From positions 174,222 to 238,221 of the forward strand of contig NZ_JAIVKM010000005.1 of assembly GCF_020523985.1 (NCBI RefSeq): a DNA stretch of 64,000 bases, in the 5' to 3' direction. The translations under genes and the position numbers were made by a program. Positions 1 through 9,970 of the stretch are shown here, in pieces. Numbering within the stretch: position 1 is the first letter of the stretch; the number at the start of each line of letters is the position of its first letter. A model generated the notes under the pieces. That model was not told the DNA's origin and searched no databases. It saw nothing but the letters and a program-made list of their open reading frames with translations. Source of the DNA: Mangrovibacter yixingensis. Its GTDB lineage: Bacteria > Pseudomonadota > Gammaproteobacteria > Enterobacterales > Enterobacteriaceae.

Positions 1-178
1 AAGTCGCAGCTAAATCCGAAGGTGCGTTGTCTGCCTCGATATCCCGGACCGTGGAGACTTTCAAACACAGGCGTTCAGCCACTATCTGTTGGCTGAGCCC
101 AAGTTGCTCACGTGCGGCCCGGAGGCGTTCGCCCGTGGTTTGTGCGATATTTTGTTCGTGAGTGGCTTCAGTATTCAT
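1..178 (-). CDS. rodZ: RodZ, cytoskeletal cell-shape protein (5' part only)
   Basis: RodZ links the MreB cytoskeleton to the elongation machinery at the inner membrane and sets rod shape. Only the first 59 or so codons are in the window; the gene runs off the left edge. The translated start ([10 protein letters not shown]) and the following segment with [11 protein letters not shown] and STVRDIE match the cytoplasmic N-terminal helix-turn-helix (Cro/C1 type) domain that binds MreB. The transmembrane segment and periplasmic domain lie outside. It is on the same strand as rlmN, 406 bp downstream of it, the rlmN-rodZ order of E. coli. The SD upstream of the ATG at 178 is poor. Confidence 0.93.
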   Translation of the reverse strand, partial: MNTEATHEQNIAQTTGERLRAAREQLGLSQQIVAERLCLKVSTVRDIEADNAPSDLAAT

Positions 179-584
179 TAGCTACAACTGCTGGTACTGT
201 TTGAATGAAAAAATTGGCTCCGGCCTGCCCTGTCACCAATAGCGACATCACGGACCCGCGCCGCGAAATTACCCATTGCGAAGTGTTAAACCTCGCCCGC
301 CCGAAACACCCAGCATACCCAGAGCCAGCTAACTTTCTGGCAAATTACAACGATTATGGACATATGCCCATACTCTTACCTGGATACTTTCTCACCAAAT
401 AACGCCTGCCTGGTGAGCTACGCGGCTAAACTGTTGTTGTGCCGCTACATACTGCCTCAAAGTGCAAAAAAACGCACCGTAATTATTGCGCCTGCAGACA
501 CTTTCGTTGTCACAATTGATGACACCTCACAAGCACGGGGCGAAAACCTGAATATTCAGGCTTCGCCCACAGCTCTGCTGCCTG
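179..584. other. rlmN-rodZ spacer without a convincing gene
   Basis: These 406 bp separate rlmN from rodZ. Short open frames exist on the plus strand (for example 205-402) but have no ribosome binding site, no recognisable product, and read against both flanking genes. In some Enterobacterales a PilW-like lipoprotein gene sits here; I see no trace of one. The contents I can point to are a small inverted repeat TGTCA-N7-TGACA at 508-524 and the larger imperfect palindrome at 538-568. The rodZ promoter presumably lies here, but I could not assign it. Confidence 0.6.
538..568 (-). repeat. 31-bp imperfect palindrome downstream of rlmN
   Basis: Outer arms GGGCGAA (538-544) and TTCGCCC (562-568) enclose a perfect 14-bp palindrome CCTGAATATTCAGG (547-560). 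In rlmN mRNA this folds into a hairpin beginning 17 nt past the stop codon. No U-tract follows on either strand, so it looks more like a 3'-end stabiliser or Rho-linked end than an intrinsic terminator. Confidence 0.55.
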
Positions 585-1757
585 TCAGACACTTTTCACT
601 GCAATCGGTTCACCCTGCATACGTTTACGCATTGTACGCTTGGTTCGGTCAATAACATCACCGGCTAACTGACCACAGGCAGCATCAATATCATCACCAC
701 GTGTTTTACGCACAATGGTGGTAAAGCCATACTCCATCAGCACTTTGGAAAAGCGGTCGATTCGGCTGTTGGAACTACGGCCATAAGGTGCTCCCGGGAA
801 CGGGTTCCAGGGAATAAGGTTAATTTTACATGGCGTATCTTTCAAACATTCCGCCAATTGATGTGCATGTTCAGTGCCGTCATTCACATGATCGAGCATG
901 ACATATTCAATCGTGACGCGCCCCTGGTTGGCATTTGATTTTTCCAGATAACGGCGCACACCAGCGAGAAATGTCTCAATATTGTATTTTTTGTTAATCG
1001 GGACGATTTCGTCACGGATCTCATCTGTTGGTGCATGCAGTGATATAGCCAAAGCAACATCAATCATGTCACCCAGTTTATCCAGTGCAGGAACCACACC
1101 AGATGTAGATAACGTTACCCGGCGTTTGGATAACCCAAAACCGAAGTCATCCAGCATGATTTCCATAGCCGGAACAACGTTTGTCAGGTTGAGCAGTGGC
1201 TCACCCATCCCCATCATTACCACGTTGGTAATTGGGCGCTGGCCAGTAACTTTCGCCGCACCAATAATTTTCGCGGCACGCCACACCTGCCCGATAATTT
1301 CAGACACCCGTAAATTACGGTTAAAACCTTGCTGAGCAGTAGAGCAGAATTTACACTCCAACGCGCACCCTACCTGTGAGGAAACACACAGTGTGGCCCG
1401 GTCATCTTCTGGGATATAAACGGTTTCAACGCGCTGGCTGCCAACCTGAATCGCCCATTTAATGGTGCCATCAGAAGAGCGTTGTTCTTCCGCCACTTCC
1501 GGTGCACGAATTTCAGCGACAGCCTTAAGCCGCCCACGCAGCACTTTGTTGATATCAGTCATTTCGTCAAAATCATCACAGCAATAGTGATAAATCCACT
1601 TCATGACTTGATCAGCGCGAAACGGTTTTTCTCCCATTTCGCTGAAAAAAGCGCGCATTTGTTGACGGTTGAGATCCAGCAGGTTGATTTTGCCTGCATT
1701 CGAATTTGACGAGTCAGAAGTAACGACGGACTCAGGTGCGGTAATCTGTTGTGACAT
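585..1757 (-). CDS. rlmN: RlmN, 23S rRNA A2503 / tRNA A37 C2-methyltransferase
   Basis: RlmN is a radical-SAM enzyme that methylates C2 of A2503 in 23S rRNA and of A37 in some tRNAs, by a ping-pong mechanism using a methylated cysteine. The 390-residue product has the CxxxCxxC iron-sulfur motif at Cys131, Cys135 and Cys138 and the C-terminal catalytic cysteine at Cys361 ([11 protein letters not shown]); the GEPLLN motif follows the cluster region. Length is close to the 384 residues of E. coli; the extra residues are in a Ser/Asn-rich N-terminal stretch (about residues 8-22). It lies between ndk and rodZ, all leftward. Confidence 0.97.
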   Translation of the reverse strand: MSQQITAPESVVTSDSSNSNAGKINLLDLNRQQMRAFFSEMGEKPFRADQVMKWIYHYCCDDFDEMTDINKVLRGRLKAVAEIRAPEVAEEQRSSDGTIKWAIQVGSQRVETVYIPEDDRATLCVSSQVGCALECKFCSTAQQGFNRNLRVSEIIGQVWRAAKIIGAAKVTGQRPITNVVMMGMGEPLLNLTNVVPAMEIMLDDFGFGLSKRRVTLSTSGVVPALDKLGDMIDVALAISLHAPTDEIRDEIVPINKKYNIETFLAGVRRYLEKSNANQGRVTIEYVMLDHVNDGTEHAHQLAECLKDTPCKINLIPWNPFPGAPYGRSSNSRIDRFSKVLMEYGFTTIVRKTRGDDIDAACGQLAGDVIDRTKRTMRKRMQGEPIAVKSV

Positions 1758-1815
1758 AAAGTTTTCCGGCCTCGTTGTTACACGTTATGGCCCCAGGTAA
1801 ATGAGTAAATAGATA

Positions 1816-1849
1816 CGCCCCGGGTGAGCAGGCTCGCTCATCCGGGGCG
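1816..1849 (-). terminator. Stem-loop between ndk and rlmN
   Basis: A 14-bp stem, CGCCCCGGGTGAGC (1816-1829) with GCTCATCCGGGGCG (1836-1849), has one G-A/T-C type imperfection and a 6-nt loop. It lies 70 nt past the ndk stop codon. On the minus strand it is followed only by a loose T-rich stretch (TATCTATTTAC), so termination is possible but not certain; mRNA 3'-end protection is the alternative. Confidence 0.5.
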
Positions 1850-1918
1850 CAGCATTGTACAAATTCTCTGTCAGTGATGCTACGCCTTAACGCATCACAG
1901 CACAAATAAAGGCAGTTA

Positions 1919-2350
1919 TTAGCGGGTGCGCGGGCACACTTCGCCTTCAGCAAAGAAGAAAGCGATTTCACGGGCTGCAGACTCGACAGAATCAGAACCG
2001 TGAGTACCGTTTTCAGTCAGGCTGTCTGCATAATCAGCGCGCAGCGTTCCTGCCAGTGCATTGGCCGGGTTAGTGGCACCCAGGATTTCACGGTGACGGC
2101 GTACTGCGTCTTCACCTTCCAGTGCAGAAACAACGATAGGGCCAGAAGTCATAAACTCAACCAGACCATCAAAGAACGGCTTACCATCATGCTCAGCATA
2201 GAAACCGCGAGCCTGCTCCTGAGTCAAATGCACCATTTTAGTGGCAACAATTTTCAGCCCAGCGGTTTCAAAACGCGCAAAAATACCGCCAATAACATTC
2301 TTCGCAACAGCGTTTGGTTTGATGATAGAAAAAGTACGTTCAATTGCCAT
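1919..2350 (-). CDS. ndk: Ndk, nucleoside diphosphate kinase
   Basis: Ndk transfers the gamma-phosphate of ATP to nucleoside diphosphates and so balances (d)NTP pools in the cytosol. The 143-residue protein matches E. coli Ndk in length and ends identically (CPRTR). The phospho-histidine is His117 in the signature NGTHGSDS. I place the start at 2350 (MAIERTFSI), the family start; the frame is open 16 codons further upstream, but those codons are not conserved in the family. It is transcribed leftward toward rlmN. Confidence 0.97.
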   Translation of the reverse strand: MAIERTFSIIKPNAVAKNVIGGIFARFETAGLKIVATKMVHLTQEQARGFYAEHDGKPFFDGLVEFMTSGPIVVSALEGEDAVRRHREILGATNPANALAGTLRADYADSLTENGTHGSDSVESAAREIAFFFAEGEVCPRTR

Positions 2351-2511
2351 GATTACCTCTGTTTGTTCTCTAAAAATGCCAGGGGAACCCGGCGACAAAG
2401 TGGCGCAGATTATAATGAGCTGCTACCGCCTTGCCTATGGATAAAGGTAACATTTTTTTAAAAAAAGCCATGTTTTAGCAACAAACCCATAAAAAATGAT
2501 GACTTTACGAT

Positions 2512-4848
2512 TTATCTTGGCAGCAAAGTAAAGCGTGCCGCAGCAATTTGCCCACTACCATCCATCACTAACACTTGGTATTCCCCTGAATGCATCAAGG
2601 ACAACGTCACATGATTACCCGATTGTGGCAGAGCATCACCATTCAAAAACCACCATTGATCATGCCCACCACCCTGCGTGGAAAGTGGCATATTCAATAC
2701 CGTCTGCCCGGCAGGTGGTTTCACCATAGCGCCATCACGCACACCGAGCAATAATAGTGGGCTGAGGTTTGTCTGCATCACAGGTGGGCACTGGGTGGAT
2801 ACACCGGGTAAACGCATGTCACGCCGCTCCTGTGCTGGTAGCCAGGGCTCCAGTGGTAACGGCCACAGCAGCAATGTTGCCGGATGTGCATTTTTGCAAT
2901 CAGCACCGACACGCAACCCTTTGGAGTTCAGCCACAGGCGCTGCACTATACCCGAAGGGCCTTCCTGCCCCGGAGCCAATAACGTAGGGGGCTGGCTGTC
3001 ATTCAATAGCCAGGTAAACACCCGTCGGCGACAATTGCTGTCGCCTTCAGGCAGGCTCTGGCCACCTGGCCAACAAATCGTACCGGATGTCACACTGCCA
3101 GGTCTTGGGTCTGCTGGCTCACGGTTTTGTGCCAGGCCAGTGTTTGCTCTGAGTAGCGTGTTAACCTGGTTCATCACCGGTACTGCACTGGCAAAACCAT
3201 ACTGCCCGGCAACCGGTGTCGCATCTGGCCGCCCGGTCCAGACGCCAATCAGGTAACGGGGCGAAACACCAATTGCCCAGGCATCGCGGTAACCATAACT
3301 GGTGCCCGTTTTCCAGGCAAAAGGCGCAACAGCGGGGAGTGCGCCATCCGGCAACGGTTGTTCTTCACCCCCCAAAATACGGCGAATTATCCAGGCTGAA
3401 CCTGGTGACAGTAACCGCCGCTCAACCAGCGGCTGTTGTGGTTGCAGGCGTAAGCGGGCCACTTTTCCTTCGCGAGCAAACGCACTGTAAGCAGAGACCA
3501 GTTCGTCCAGCCGGGTTCCCGCCCCACCCAAAATTAATGACAAATTGGGTTCCGCCGCGGCAGGCAGGCGCAGGTTTAACCCTATGTTACGCAAATGACC
3601 GGCGAAATTTTTCGGCCCCAGTGCATCCAGAACCTGCACTGCGGGCAGGTTAAGCGAGCGCACCAGCGCTTCACTCATACTTACCGGCCCATTAAAATCG
3701 CTGTCAAAATTCCCTGGGCGATAATCACCAAAGCGCCGCGGCACATCCTGAAGTAATGAACCTGGGTGTATTAACCCTTCATCCAGCGCCAGGCCATACA
3801 GAAAAGGTTTCAGCAATGAGCCAGGGGATCTGACAGCCCGAACCATATCAACATGGCCAAACCGGCTGTCATCATTTAAATCGACCGAACCCACCCAGCC
3901 ACGCACCTTCATGGTCTGGTGGTCAACGACCAGAATCGCCAGCGATGTTTTCGGTGGCAGGCGGTGTTTCCAGTTGAGGGCCAAAGTTTCCAACTGGCTC
4001 TGCAAGGTGGCATCGATCGTGGTGACAATCCGTTGGTGGTTATCTTGAGTCAGCAGGTAACGTGCCAGTAAAGGTGCCAGTTGCGGGCTTTGCCGGGGAG
4101 CAAGCCATACGGGTTCTTGCATGGCTTCGCGCACGCGTTTAGCAGACCAGATATGCTCTTCCAGCATCCGGGCCAGCACTTTATCGCGTGCTTTTTGCGC
4201 TCTCTCAGACCAGCGGTCCGGGCGCAACCGGCTTGGAGCCTGCGGCAGTACAGCCAGTAACGCAGCTTCCGCATCTGTAAGGTGCTTAGGCGATTTGCCA
4301 AGATAGGCCCAACTGGCCGCCCCCACCCCTTCCAGCGTGCCACCAAAAGGTGCACGGTTAAGGTAAAGCGTCAGAATTTGCTGTTTGGAAAGATGCCATT
4401 CCAGTTGCAACGCCCGGGCGGTTTGAATCAACTTACCCGTGATTGTACGGGGTTGTGGGTCTATCAGGCGCGCCACTTGCATGGTCAGCGTGCTTCCCCC
4501 TGACACCACTTCACCATTGCGGACCCACTGCCAGGCTGCGCGAACCAGGCTAAGTGGGTTCACACCGGGATGATGCCAGAACCAGCGGTCTTCATAATTA
4601 ATTAACGCTTCCAGGTAACGCGGGGAAACTTCCTCGGGCTTAACCGGATAACGCCAGACTCCGTTCTCATCCGCAAAGCGCCACAGTGGCGTTCCGTCTT
4701 CTGTCACCACAATACGGGCTGGGTGAACACTGTGTAATGGCAAAGGGTAAAGCCTGTCCGCAAGCAACAAGCCAGCAATCAACAAGAAAAAGGCGGCCAG
4801 GCAGCCGCCCCACAGTTTCCAGCAAATTTTATATTTCCCCTGTCGCAT
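2512..4848 (-). CDS. pbpC: PbpC, penicillin-binding protein 1C
   Basis: Bifunctional peptidoglycan synthase of class A type: glycan chain polymerisation plus a transpeptidase-like domain. The 778-residue protein has an N-terminal membrane anchor (about residues 10-30), a GT51 transglycosylase domain containing EDRWFWHHPGVN and GGSTLTMQ, a transpeptidase domain with the SxxK motif in RSPGSLLKPF, an SxN motif (RSLNLPA) and KTGTSYG, and a C-terminal biPBP domain. It starts 3 bp after the yfhM stop codon, so the two are clearly cotranscribed. That pairing with an alpha-2-macroglobulin is widespread in proteobacteria and is read as a periplasmic defence and cell-wall repair unit. Confidence 0.96.
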   Translation of the reverse strand: MRQGKYKICWKLWGGCLAAFFLLIAGLLLADRLYPLPLHSVHPARIVVTEDGTPLWRFADENGVWRYPVKPEEVSPRYLEALINYEDRWFWHHPGVNPLSLVRAAWQWVRNGEVVSGGSTLTMQVARLIDPQPRTITGKLIQTARALQLEWHLSKQQILTLYLNRAPFGGTLEGVGAASWAYLGKSPKHLTDAEAALLAVLPQAPSRLRPDRWSERAQKARDKVLARMLEEHIWSAKRVREAMQEPVWLAPRQSPQLAPLLARYLLTQDNHQRIVTTIDATLQSQLETLALNWKHRLPPKTSLAILVVDHQTMKVRGWVGSVDLNDDSRFGHVDMVRAVRSPGSLLKPFLYGLALDEGLIHPGSLLQDVPRRFGDYRPGNFDSDFNGPVSMSEALVRSLNLPAVQVLDALGPKNFAGHLRNIGLNLRLPAAAEPNLSLILGGAGTRLDELVSAYSAFAREGKVARLRLQPQQPLVERRLLSPGSAWIIRRILGGEEQPLPDGALPAVAPFAWKTGTSYGYRDAWAIGVSPRYLIGVWTGRPDATPVAGQYGFASAVPVMNQVNTLLRANTGLAQNREPADPRPGSVTSGTICWPGGQSLPEGDSNCRRRVFTWLLNDSQPPTLLAPGQEGPSGIVQRLWLNSKGLRVGADCKNAHPATLLLWPLPLEPWLPAQERRDMRLPGVSTQCPPVMQTNLSPLLLLGVRDGAMVKPPAGQTVLNMPLSTQGGGHDQWWFLNGDALPQSGNHVTLSLMHSGEYQVLVMDGSGQIAAARFTLLPR

Positions 4849-4851
4849 TAA

Positions 4852-7800
4852 TCAGGGTACCACATGTAACAAGCCCATCGCGTTTCCTGTGCTGCGCCAC
4901 TGTGGCACATACATAGATTCAACCTGAGGTACGGGCACCTGGTAAACTCCCGGCGTTACCGCACGGGCAAGATAGACCAGTGTTGAATGTTGCCCTTCAT
5001 TAAGCGTCATTGCCGCAACAAAACGGTCATCACGAAACTCAATATGCTGAATATCTTCCTGTTGCATCTGGTTAATCAGGTTTTGCACCTCTGAACCATT
5101 CTCACTGAGCGAGGCCGAGCTACTTGCCAGGTTCTGGTTTTCCAGCTCCAGTCCGGCGGGGAGTAAATCAACCACCAGGGCGTCAGGAACACGTTTATCA
5201 GCCCAGACATCAAGCCATACCAGCACTAATTCACCACTGTGCAGGTTACTGAGTGATCGTGTGTTGCCCTCAGTATCCAGGTAATGGCGCTCAATGTGCA
5301 CCACATTGCTGTAAGGTGCAGGCGACTGTTCAGGGTAGCCGGTACTATCCATACGCACCCACAAAGGGCCCGTTCCCGTATTGGTGAGACTCAGGGCAGA
5401 TTGCTGCTCTGCAGACAGCACAGAAACCTGGTCAGCTTTACCCGACAGGGTATCTCCGTTCTGGTTTTGCACCTGCCATTCAGCCCCTTGCTGTGCGGTA
5501 TTATGGGCCGCCAGGAACAGTGCATTATTTTCCTGGGTAGACAACCAGGCTTCGCCCCATACAGCCTGGGAAAGCGCCGCCAGCAAGGCAGGCTGCTGGT
5601 TTTGCAGCAGGTTATTTTCTTCCAGCAGGCTTAATACCAGGGCTTCATCGCGTACCGGGCTGCCGTAATCACCTAACCAGGCGTGCGCCTTACGGGGCAT
5701 CGCTATACCGCTTAACAGTGCTTGCTTGCCCCGTTCTGTATCCCCCATGCGTTTGAGCGCAATACCCAACTGCACCAGTGACAAGCCGGATGGTGCTACG
5801 GCATGTCTTTCCCACAGAGTACGCAATGCGCCCAGCGGCGCTTTTTGCTGGCGGGACAACACCAGAGCCGCATAGCTTTGCACCACGAAACGGCTGGCTG
5901 CCGGGTTCCCGCTATAGCGCACACTAATCATGCCGGGGTCTTGCAAGTAACGTAATAACCGGTTGTTGGCTTTCTCCAGTGCGGCGACTGGCACACTGTA
6001 GCCTTGTTCACTGGCGCGAATCAGGAAATCAGTGGCGTACGCGGTCAGCCAGTATTCTTCTGCACTGTCTTTACTCCACAAGCCAAAACCGCCATTTTCG
6101 AGCTGCATTTCGAGCAAATGCGCAATACCGCTTTCTACTGCTTCCCGGCGTTTTTCATCACTTGACGTTTTTATTCCCAAAGCCTGTAACTGTGCCCGGT
6201 TGGTATAAAGCGACGGGAACAACCCACTGGTGGTTTGTTCAAGGCAACCATAAGGCCAGGCATACAGTTCGCTAATATAACGGGCCAGATTCAATGGCGG
6301 ACGTCCACTTATCAGCAATTTACCTTCCAGTGTTGATGCAGATAAACCATCCAACCACCCGGCAGGCAAGTGCCACTGTTCACCGGGCATCAACTGAGTG
6401 CCTGCACTGATAGTTTGTGCAGGGAAAGCCGGGCGTACCCCAATTTTCCACTGTTTGGTCAGCGGACTAAATGTTTCCCCTGGCAGGGAAATGCCGTTAA
6501 TTGTCACATTCAGCACACCATCGCCATAGCCTTGCCCCGCCTGAACAGGAATAGACAGCGAAGTACGTTGCTGAGGAGCCAGAGCCACACTTTGTGTATT
6601 ACCGGCATCAAGGCTGAGCAACCCACTGGCAGCCATATTGATAGCTAAATGCTGTGGTTTATCCGTCAGGTTAGAGAGATCAAGCACCAGGCGGGAGTGA
6701 TCGCCACCAGCCAGAAAGCGCGGTGTACTGAGTTCCGCTACCAGCGGTGCGGCAACAACCACTTTGCTTTCACTGCTGCCAAAGCGGTCTGCTGACCATA
6801 CCTGAGCCATCAGGCGCAGTTCCCCATTAAAATCGCCAATAGGTAATGTGACTGTTCCTTCCCCTTGCGCATTCAGCACTACAGGTTGAGCTTGCAGGGC
6901 AATAATATTGACATGATTGACGGGCGGCTTACCGCCACGTTTCAGGTCGTCACCATCGCCACCAAACTTCAGTGCCGCCATACGGCCCTGGCCTTCAATC
7001 ACATTGCCGTAGATATCATAAATATCAGCGCCATACCGCTTGCGGCCGAGGAACGCTTGCCACGGGTCTGGCGTAACATAATCCGTGATATTCAGCACAC
7101 CGCTGTCTACAGCAGAGAGTAAAACGTAAACTTTGCCAGGCAGCGCGCCATCGGCTGCTTTGGCCTGAACCTTCACAGTAAGTGGCTGGTTAGGGCGCAT
7201 TTTAACCGGTGCCTGCAGCGCTACATCCAGACGACGGCTTTGGTCACCTAATGGCAGGTGAAGCAGGCCAACAGCACGTTTCGGGGTAAGCGCCTGTGTT
7301 TTGTCACCAGGGCGAACAACCAGAGCACTGAGGTAGAGGTCGTGACGATGCCAGGTTTTGTCGACCGGAATACTCAGGTCCATGCCATCAGCGGGAACAT
7401 CGATAGCCTGCCACCATAATGGGCCATCACTGGATTCCACCATGATATATCCCTTCCCGGCTTGTGGTGCTGCCAGATGCAACTGAATAGTGTCGCCCGG
7501 TTGATAGGAGGGTTTATCGATTTTCATCGTCACGCGGTCCGGGCGCTGGGCACCGGTGCCGTCACTGTTGTCCTGCCAACTGTAACCGGCCCAGAAGCGT
7601 ACACTACTGAGGTTCCCCTGCGGGTCTTTTACTTCAAGGCGGTAAGATCCCCAGCTTACCGGGAAACTCACTTTGCCGGTTTCACCAGCAGCAAGGTTCA
7701 GGGTTTGCTCCCCTTCGACCAGGTCTTTCTGATCGTAGCGCGATGTCCATCCATCATCTTCAGACCAGTTCCAGTAATAATCGCGCCGTTCCCGAATGAG

Positions 7801-9792
7801 CCGTGCCGTAAGCCCATTCACTGCCACGCGTGTGCCATCCGGGCGAGCATAAACAATATCGAACCCGGCCTGGCTGTTTTCGTCAACCACCGCCTGGCTG
7901 GATTCACTCCCCGTGCGGTAATCGTAAGTGCTTTTTTTAGCGAACTGCGGGCGAATACCCGGTAACACTTCTGCTGGCCAAACAGCCTGTTCAAGCTGGC
8001 GCGTTACCGGGCGGCCTCCTGATTCCAGCAAACTTGCCTGGAAAATCACTTTTACTGGTGAAGTGGTATCACTCCACTGGCTGGCTTCAGAAATATCCAC
8101 CCGGCCAGTGTTATCCAGTGTGGTCTGGACTTCATCAAGGCTGCGGCTAAGGTTTGCTTCACTGATGTTGCCAAACTCAAACCCCGGCAATGTGGGTACT
8201 GCATCCCGTAATGGGCGCAAGAAAAGTTTCCCCTGCAGGGTGTTGCCAGAAGCCGGAGCACCATACAAATAGCGCCCCTGAACACGGAATACAGCGTCTG
8301 CGCCCGGAGACAAGGGTTCTGGCTGAACATCAACGTGCAGCGCCATGCGTTCAGGCATAAAGTCTTCAACCTGGAAATCCCAGCTTCGCGCCTGGTTATC
8401 GCCCACATTGGCACGCAGATGCCACTGGCCGGTTAGTGCATTTTTATCCAGGGTGACACGGTACTGGTATAAGCCGTTTTGCGGCTGTAAAACCGTGGTA
8501 CGTGCTACCTGCCCGTCTGGGCGAACCACGTCCAGTTTTACCGGCTGGTCCGCCACAGGTTTACCATCGCTGTCACGCAGTAAACCATTGATGACAACAG
8601 TCTCTCCAGGGCGGTAAAGGTCCCGTGGGCCAAACATGAAAAACTGTTTGCTGTAACCTGGCTTGCCACCAATATCGAATTCAGCCAGGTCCAGTGCTGG
8701 CTGGCTCAAATCCAGCATTGTGGTTTGCCCATCATGTTTTGCCAGCAACAGTGCCGCACCCTTAGGGGTTTTCAGGCTGGCATGGCCCTGGTTGTCCGTT
8801 GTGGCATTCGCCAGCACCTGGCCTTTCTCGTTGAGTAACTGAATATCAACGGATTCCTGCCCGCTACCGTTTTCCAGGCTTTGCGTGAAAATATCCATTT
8901 GCTGGTGGTAACGGTGCAGTGACAGGCCGATATCACTCAAGGTAAATAACGTTGCCGGATTACTGTAGTTGTAATGGCCCGCCTGGTTCATTACTGCAAG
9001 GTAAACACCAGGCTGCTGTAGCGGGGTAATATCCCCAAGCGGTAGCAATAATTTTTCACGAGTATTGGCTGCCGGGTTGAGTTCAAACCGCCCGGTATAC
9101 ACAAGGTCTGCCATTTTCAGCAGGGTGTCTGATTCCCAGTTACTCAGGCTGTTGCGGTATTCCCACTGGCTGATAAACGCCGCCAAAGACTCGGGTTTGA
9201 CCCGGTAAAAATTGACGTCAACCTGGCTGATATTAAGCGCCATGACTGGCAGGCCTTTCACCACTTTTGTTGGGAGCAGTGAGCCACGGCTGGCAAAACC
9301 CACTACTGGCTCAATATCACGCGTAGTCAGCGAGGATTGCCATTTTTTCCCAAATGCCTGGCCATTAATATCTTTAAGCCCTGGGTCGAGAGTAATCGTT
9401 AATTCACGGCGGGGTTCAAGGTGGCGCAGGCGTAATTCCGTTAAGTTGTCCGATAACTCCCAGGCACCGTCCACTTTCCCTTTTTCTTTATCCACGACAT
9501 GTGCAACGCGGGAGAAATCTTGATCAGGATCGAGGGGAACTGAGAATGTCAGAGCCAGTGTGCTGGCACCGTCGAGCTGAATTTCAGAGGAATCCTGGAG
9601 TGTAAACGGCTTCCCGGCACTCGCTTTTGCCAGTTTTTCCCGTTGTGCGGCATCCGTTTTTTGTTCTTGAGGGGCAGAAGCTTGTGACTGAGGTGCCGAG
9701 CCTGACGCTGGCGTTGTATTATCATCGCAGCCACTCAGTGCGCTGAGGGCGCAGAATAAGGCTGCCACACAAATATAGCGGGCAAATTTCAT
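4852..9792 (-). CDS. yfhM: YfhM, bacterial alpha-2-macroglobulin lipoprotein
   Basis: A large protease-trapping lipoprotein of the periplasm. The start MKFARYICVAALFCALSALSG then Cys is a lipoprotein signal peptide with lipidation at Cys22 (lipobox LSGC). The 1646-residue chain has a succession of MG (beta-sandwich) domains, a bait region, and the thioester motif CLEQ with its cysteine at residue 1183 inside PYGCLEQTTSG, followed by the alpha-alpha toroid domain. The intact CLEQ means covalent trapping of proteases is expected, unlike the YfaS-type paralogue lineage. Length is close to E. coli YfhM (1653). It is the upstream gene of a two-gene unit with pbpC. Confidence 0.96.
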   Translation of the reverse strand: MKFARYICVAALFCALSALSGCDDNTTPASGSAPQSQASAPQEQKTDAAQREKLAKASAGKPFTLQDSSEIQLDGASTLALTFSVPLDPDQDFSRVAHVVDKEKGKVDGAWELSDNLTELRLRHLEPRRELTITLDPGLKDINGQAFGKKWQSSLTTRDIEPVVGFASRGSLLPTKVVKGLPVMALNISQVDVNFYRVKPESLAAFISQWEYRNSLSNWESDTLLKMADLVYTGRFELNPAANTREKLLLPLGDITPLQQPGVYLAVMNQAGHYNYSNPATLFTLSDIGLSLHRYHQQMDIFTQSLENGSGQESVDIQLLNEKGQVLANATTDNQGHASLKTPKGAALLLAKHDGQTTMLDLSQPALDLAEFDIGGKPGYSKQFFMFGPRDLYRPGETVVINGLLRDSDGKPVADQPVKLDVVRPDGQVARTTVLQPQNGLYQYRVTLDKNALTGQWHLRANVGDNQARSWDFQVEDFMPERMALHVDVQPEPLSPGADAVFRVQGRYLYGAPASGNTLQGKLFLRPLRDAVPTLPGFEFGNISEANLSRSLDEVQTTLDNTGRVDISEASQWSDTTSPVKVIFQASLLESGGRPVTRQLEQAVWPAEVLPGIRPQFAKKSTYDYRTGSESSQAVVDENSQAGFDIVYARPDGTRVAVNGLTARLIRERRDYYWNWSEDDGWTSRYDQKDLVEGEQTLNLAAGETGKVSFPVSWGSYRLEVKDPQGNLSSVRFWAGYSWQDNSDGTGAQRPDRVTMKIDKPSYQPGDTIQLHLAAPQAGKGYIMVESSDGPLWWQAIDVPADGMDLSIPVDKTWHRHDLYLSALVVRPGDKTQALTPKRAVGLLHLPLGDQSRRLDVALQAPVKMRPNQPLTVKVQAKAADGALPGKVYVLLSAVDSGVLNITDYVTPDPWQAFLGRKRYGADIYDIYGNVIEGQGRMAALKFGGDGDDLKRGGKPPVNHVNIIALQAQPVVLNAQGEGTVTLPIGDFNGELRLMAQVWSADRFGSSESKVVVAAPLVAELSTPRFLAGGDHSRLVLDLSNLTDKPQHLAINMAASGLLSLDAGNTQSVALAPQQRTSLSIPVQAGQGYGDGVLNVTINGISLPGETFSPLTKQWKIGVRPAFPAQTISAGTQLMPGEQWHLPAGWLDGLSASTLEGKLLISGRPPLNLARYISELYAWPYGCLEQTTSGLFPSLYTNRAQLQALGIKTSSDEKRREAVESGIAHLLEMQLENGGFGLWSKDSAEEYWLTAYATDFLIRASEQGYSVPVAALEKANNRLLRYLQDPGMISVRYSGNPAASRFVVQSYAALVLSRQQKAPLGALRTLWERHAVAPSGLSLVQLGIALKRMGDTERGKQALLSGIAMPRKAHAWLGDYGSPVRDEALVLSLLEENNLLQNQQPALLAALSQAVWGEAWLSTQENNALFLAAHNTAQQGAEWQVQNQNGDTLSGKADQVSVLSAEQQSALSLTNTGTGPLWVRMDSTGYPEQSPAPYSNVVHIERHYLDTEGNTRSLSNLHSGELVLVWLDVWADKRVPDALVVDLLPAGLELENQNLASSSASLSENGSEVQNLINQMQQEDIQHIEFRDDRFVAAMTLNEGQHSTLVYLARAVTPGVYQVPVPQVESMYVPQWRSTGNAMGLLHVVP

Positions 9793-9970
9793 GGCGGTAT
9801 CCCTGGCCGAAAAGACCGATAAAAAGATAAACCAGTATTATGCTAAAGATTCGTTTTTTGCCATATCCCTGGATTCGGTATGTTAGCCGGGTCGATGTCC
9901 TGCGTGTGTTAGTTGTAATTAAACACGTAAACGCCGAGAATTAACCGATAAATGATTAAAGGAGGCCAAC

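Noticed and set aside
205..402. 65-codon plus-strand frame between rodZ and rlmN (MKKLAPACPV...)
   Set aside because: No SD, opposite to both neighbours, no recognisable features, overlapped by another open frame.
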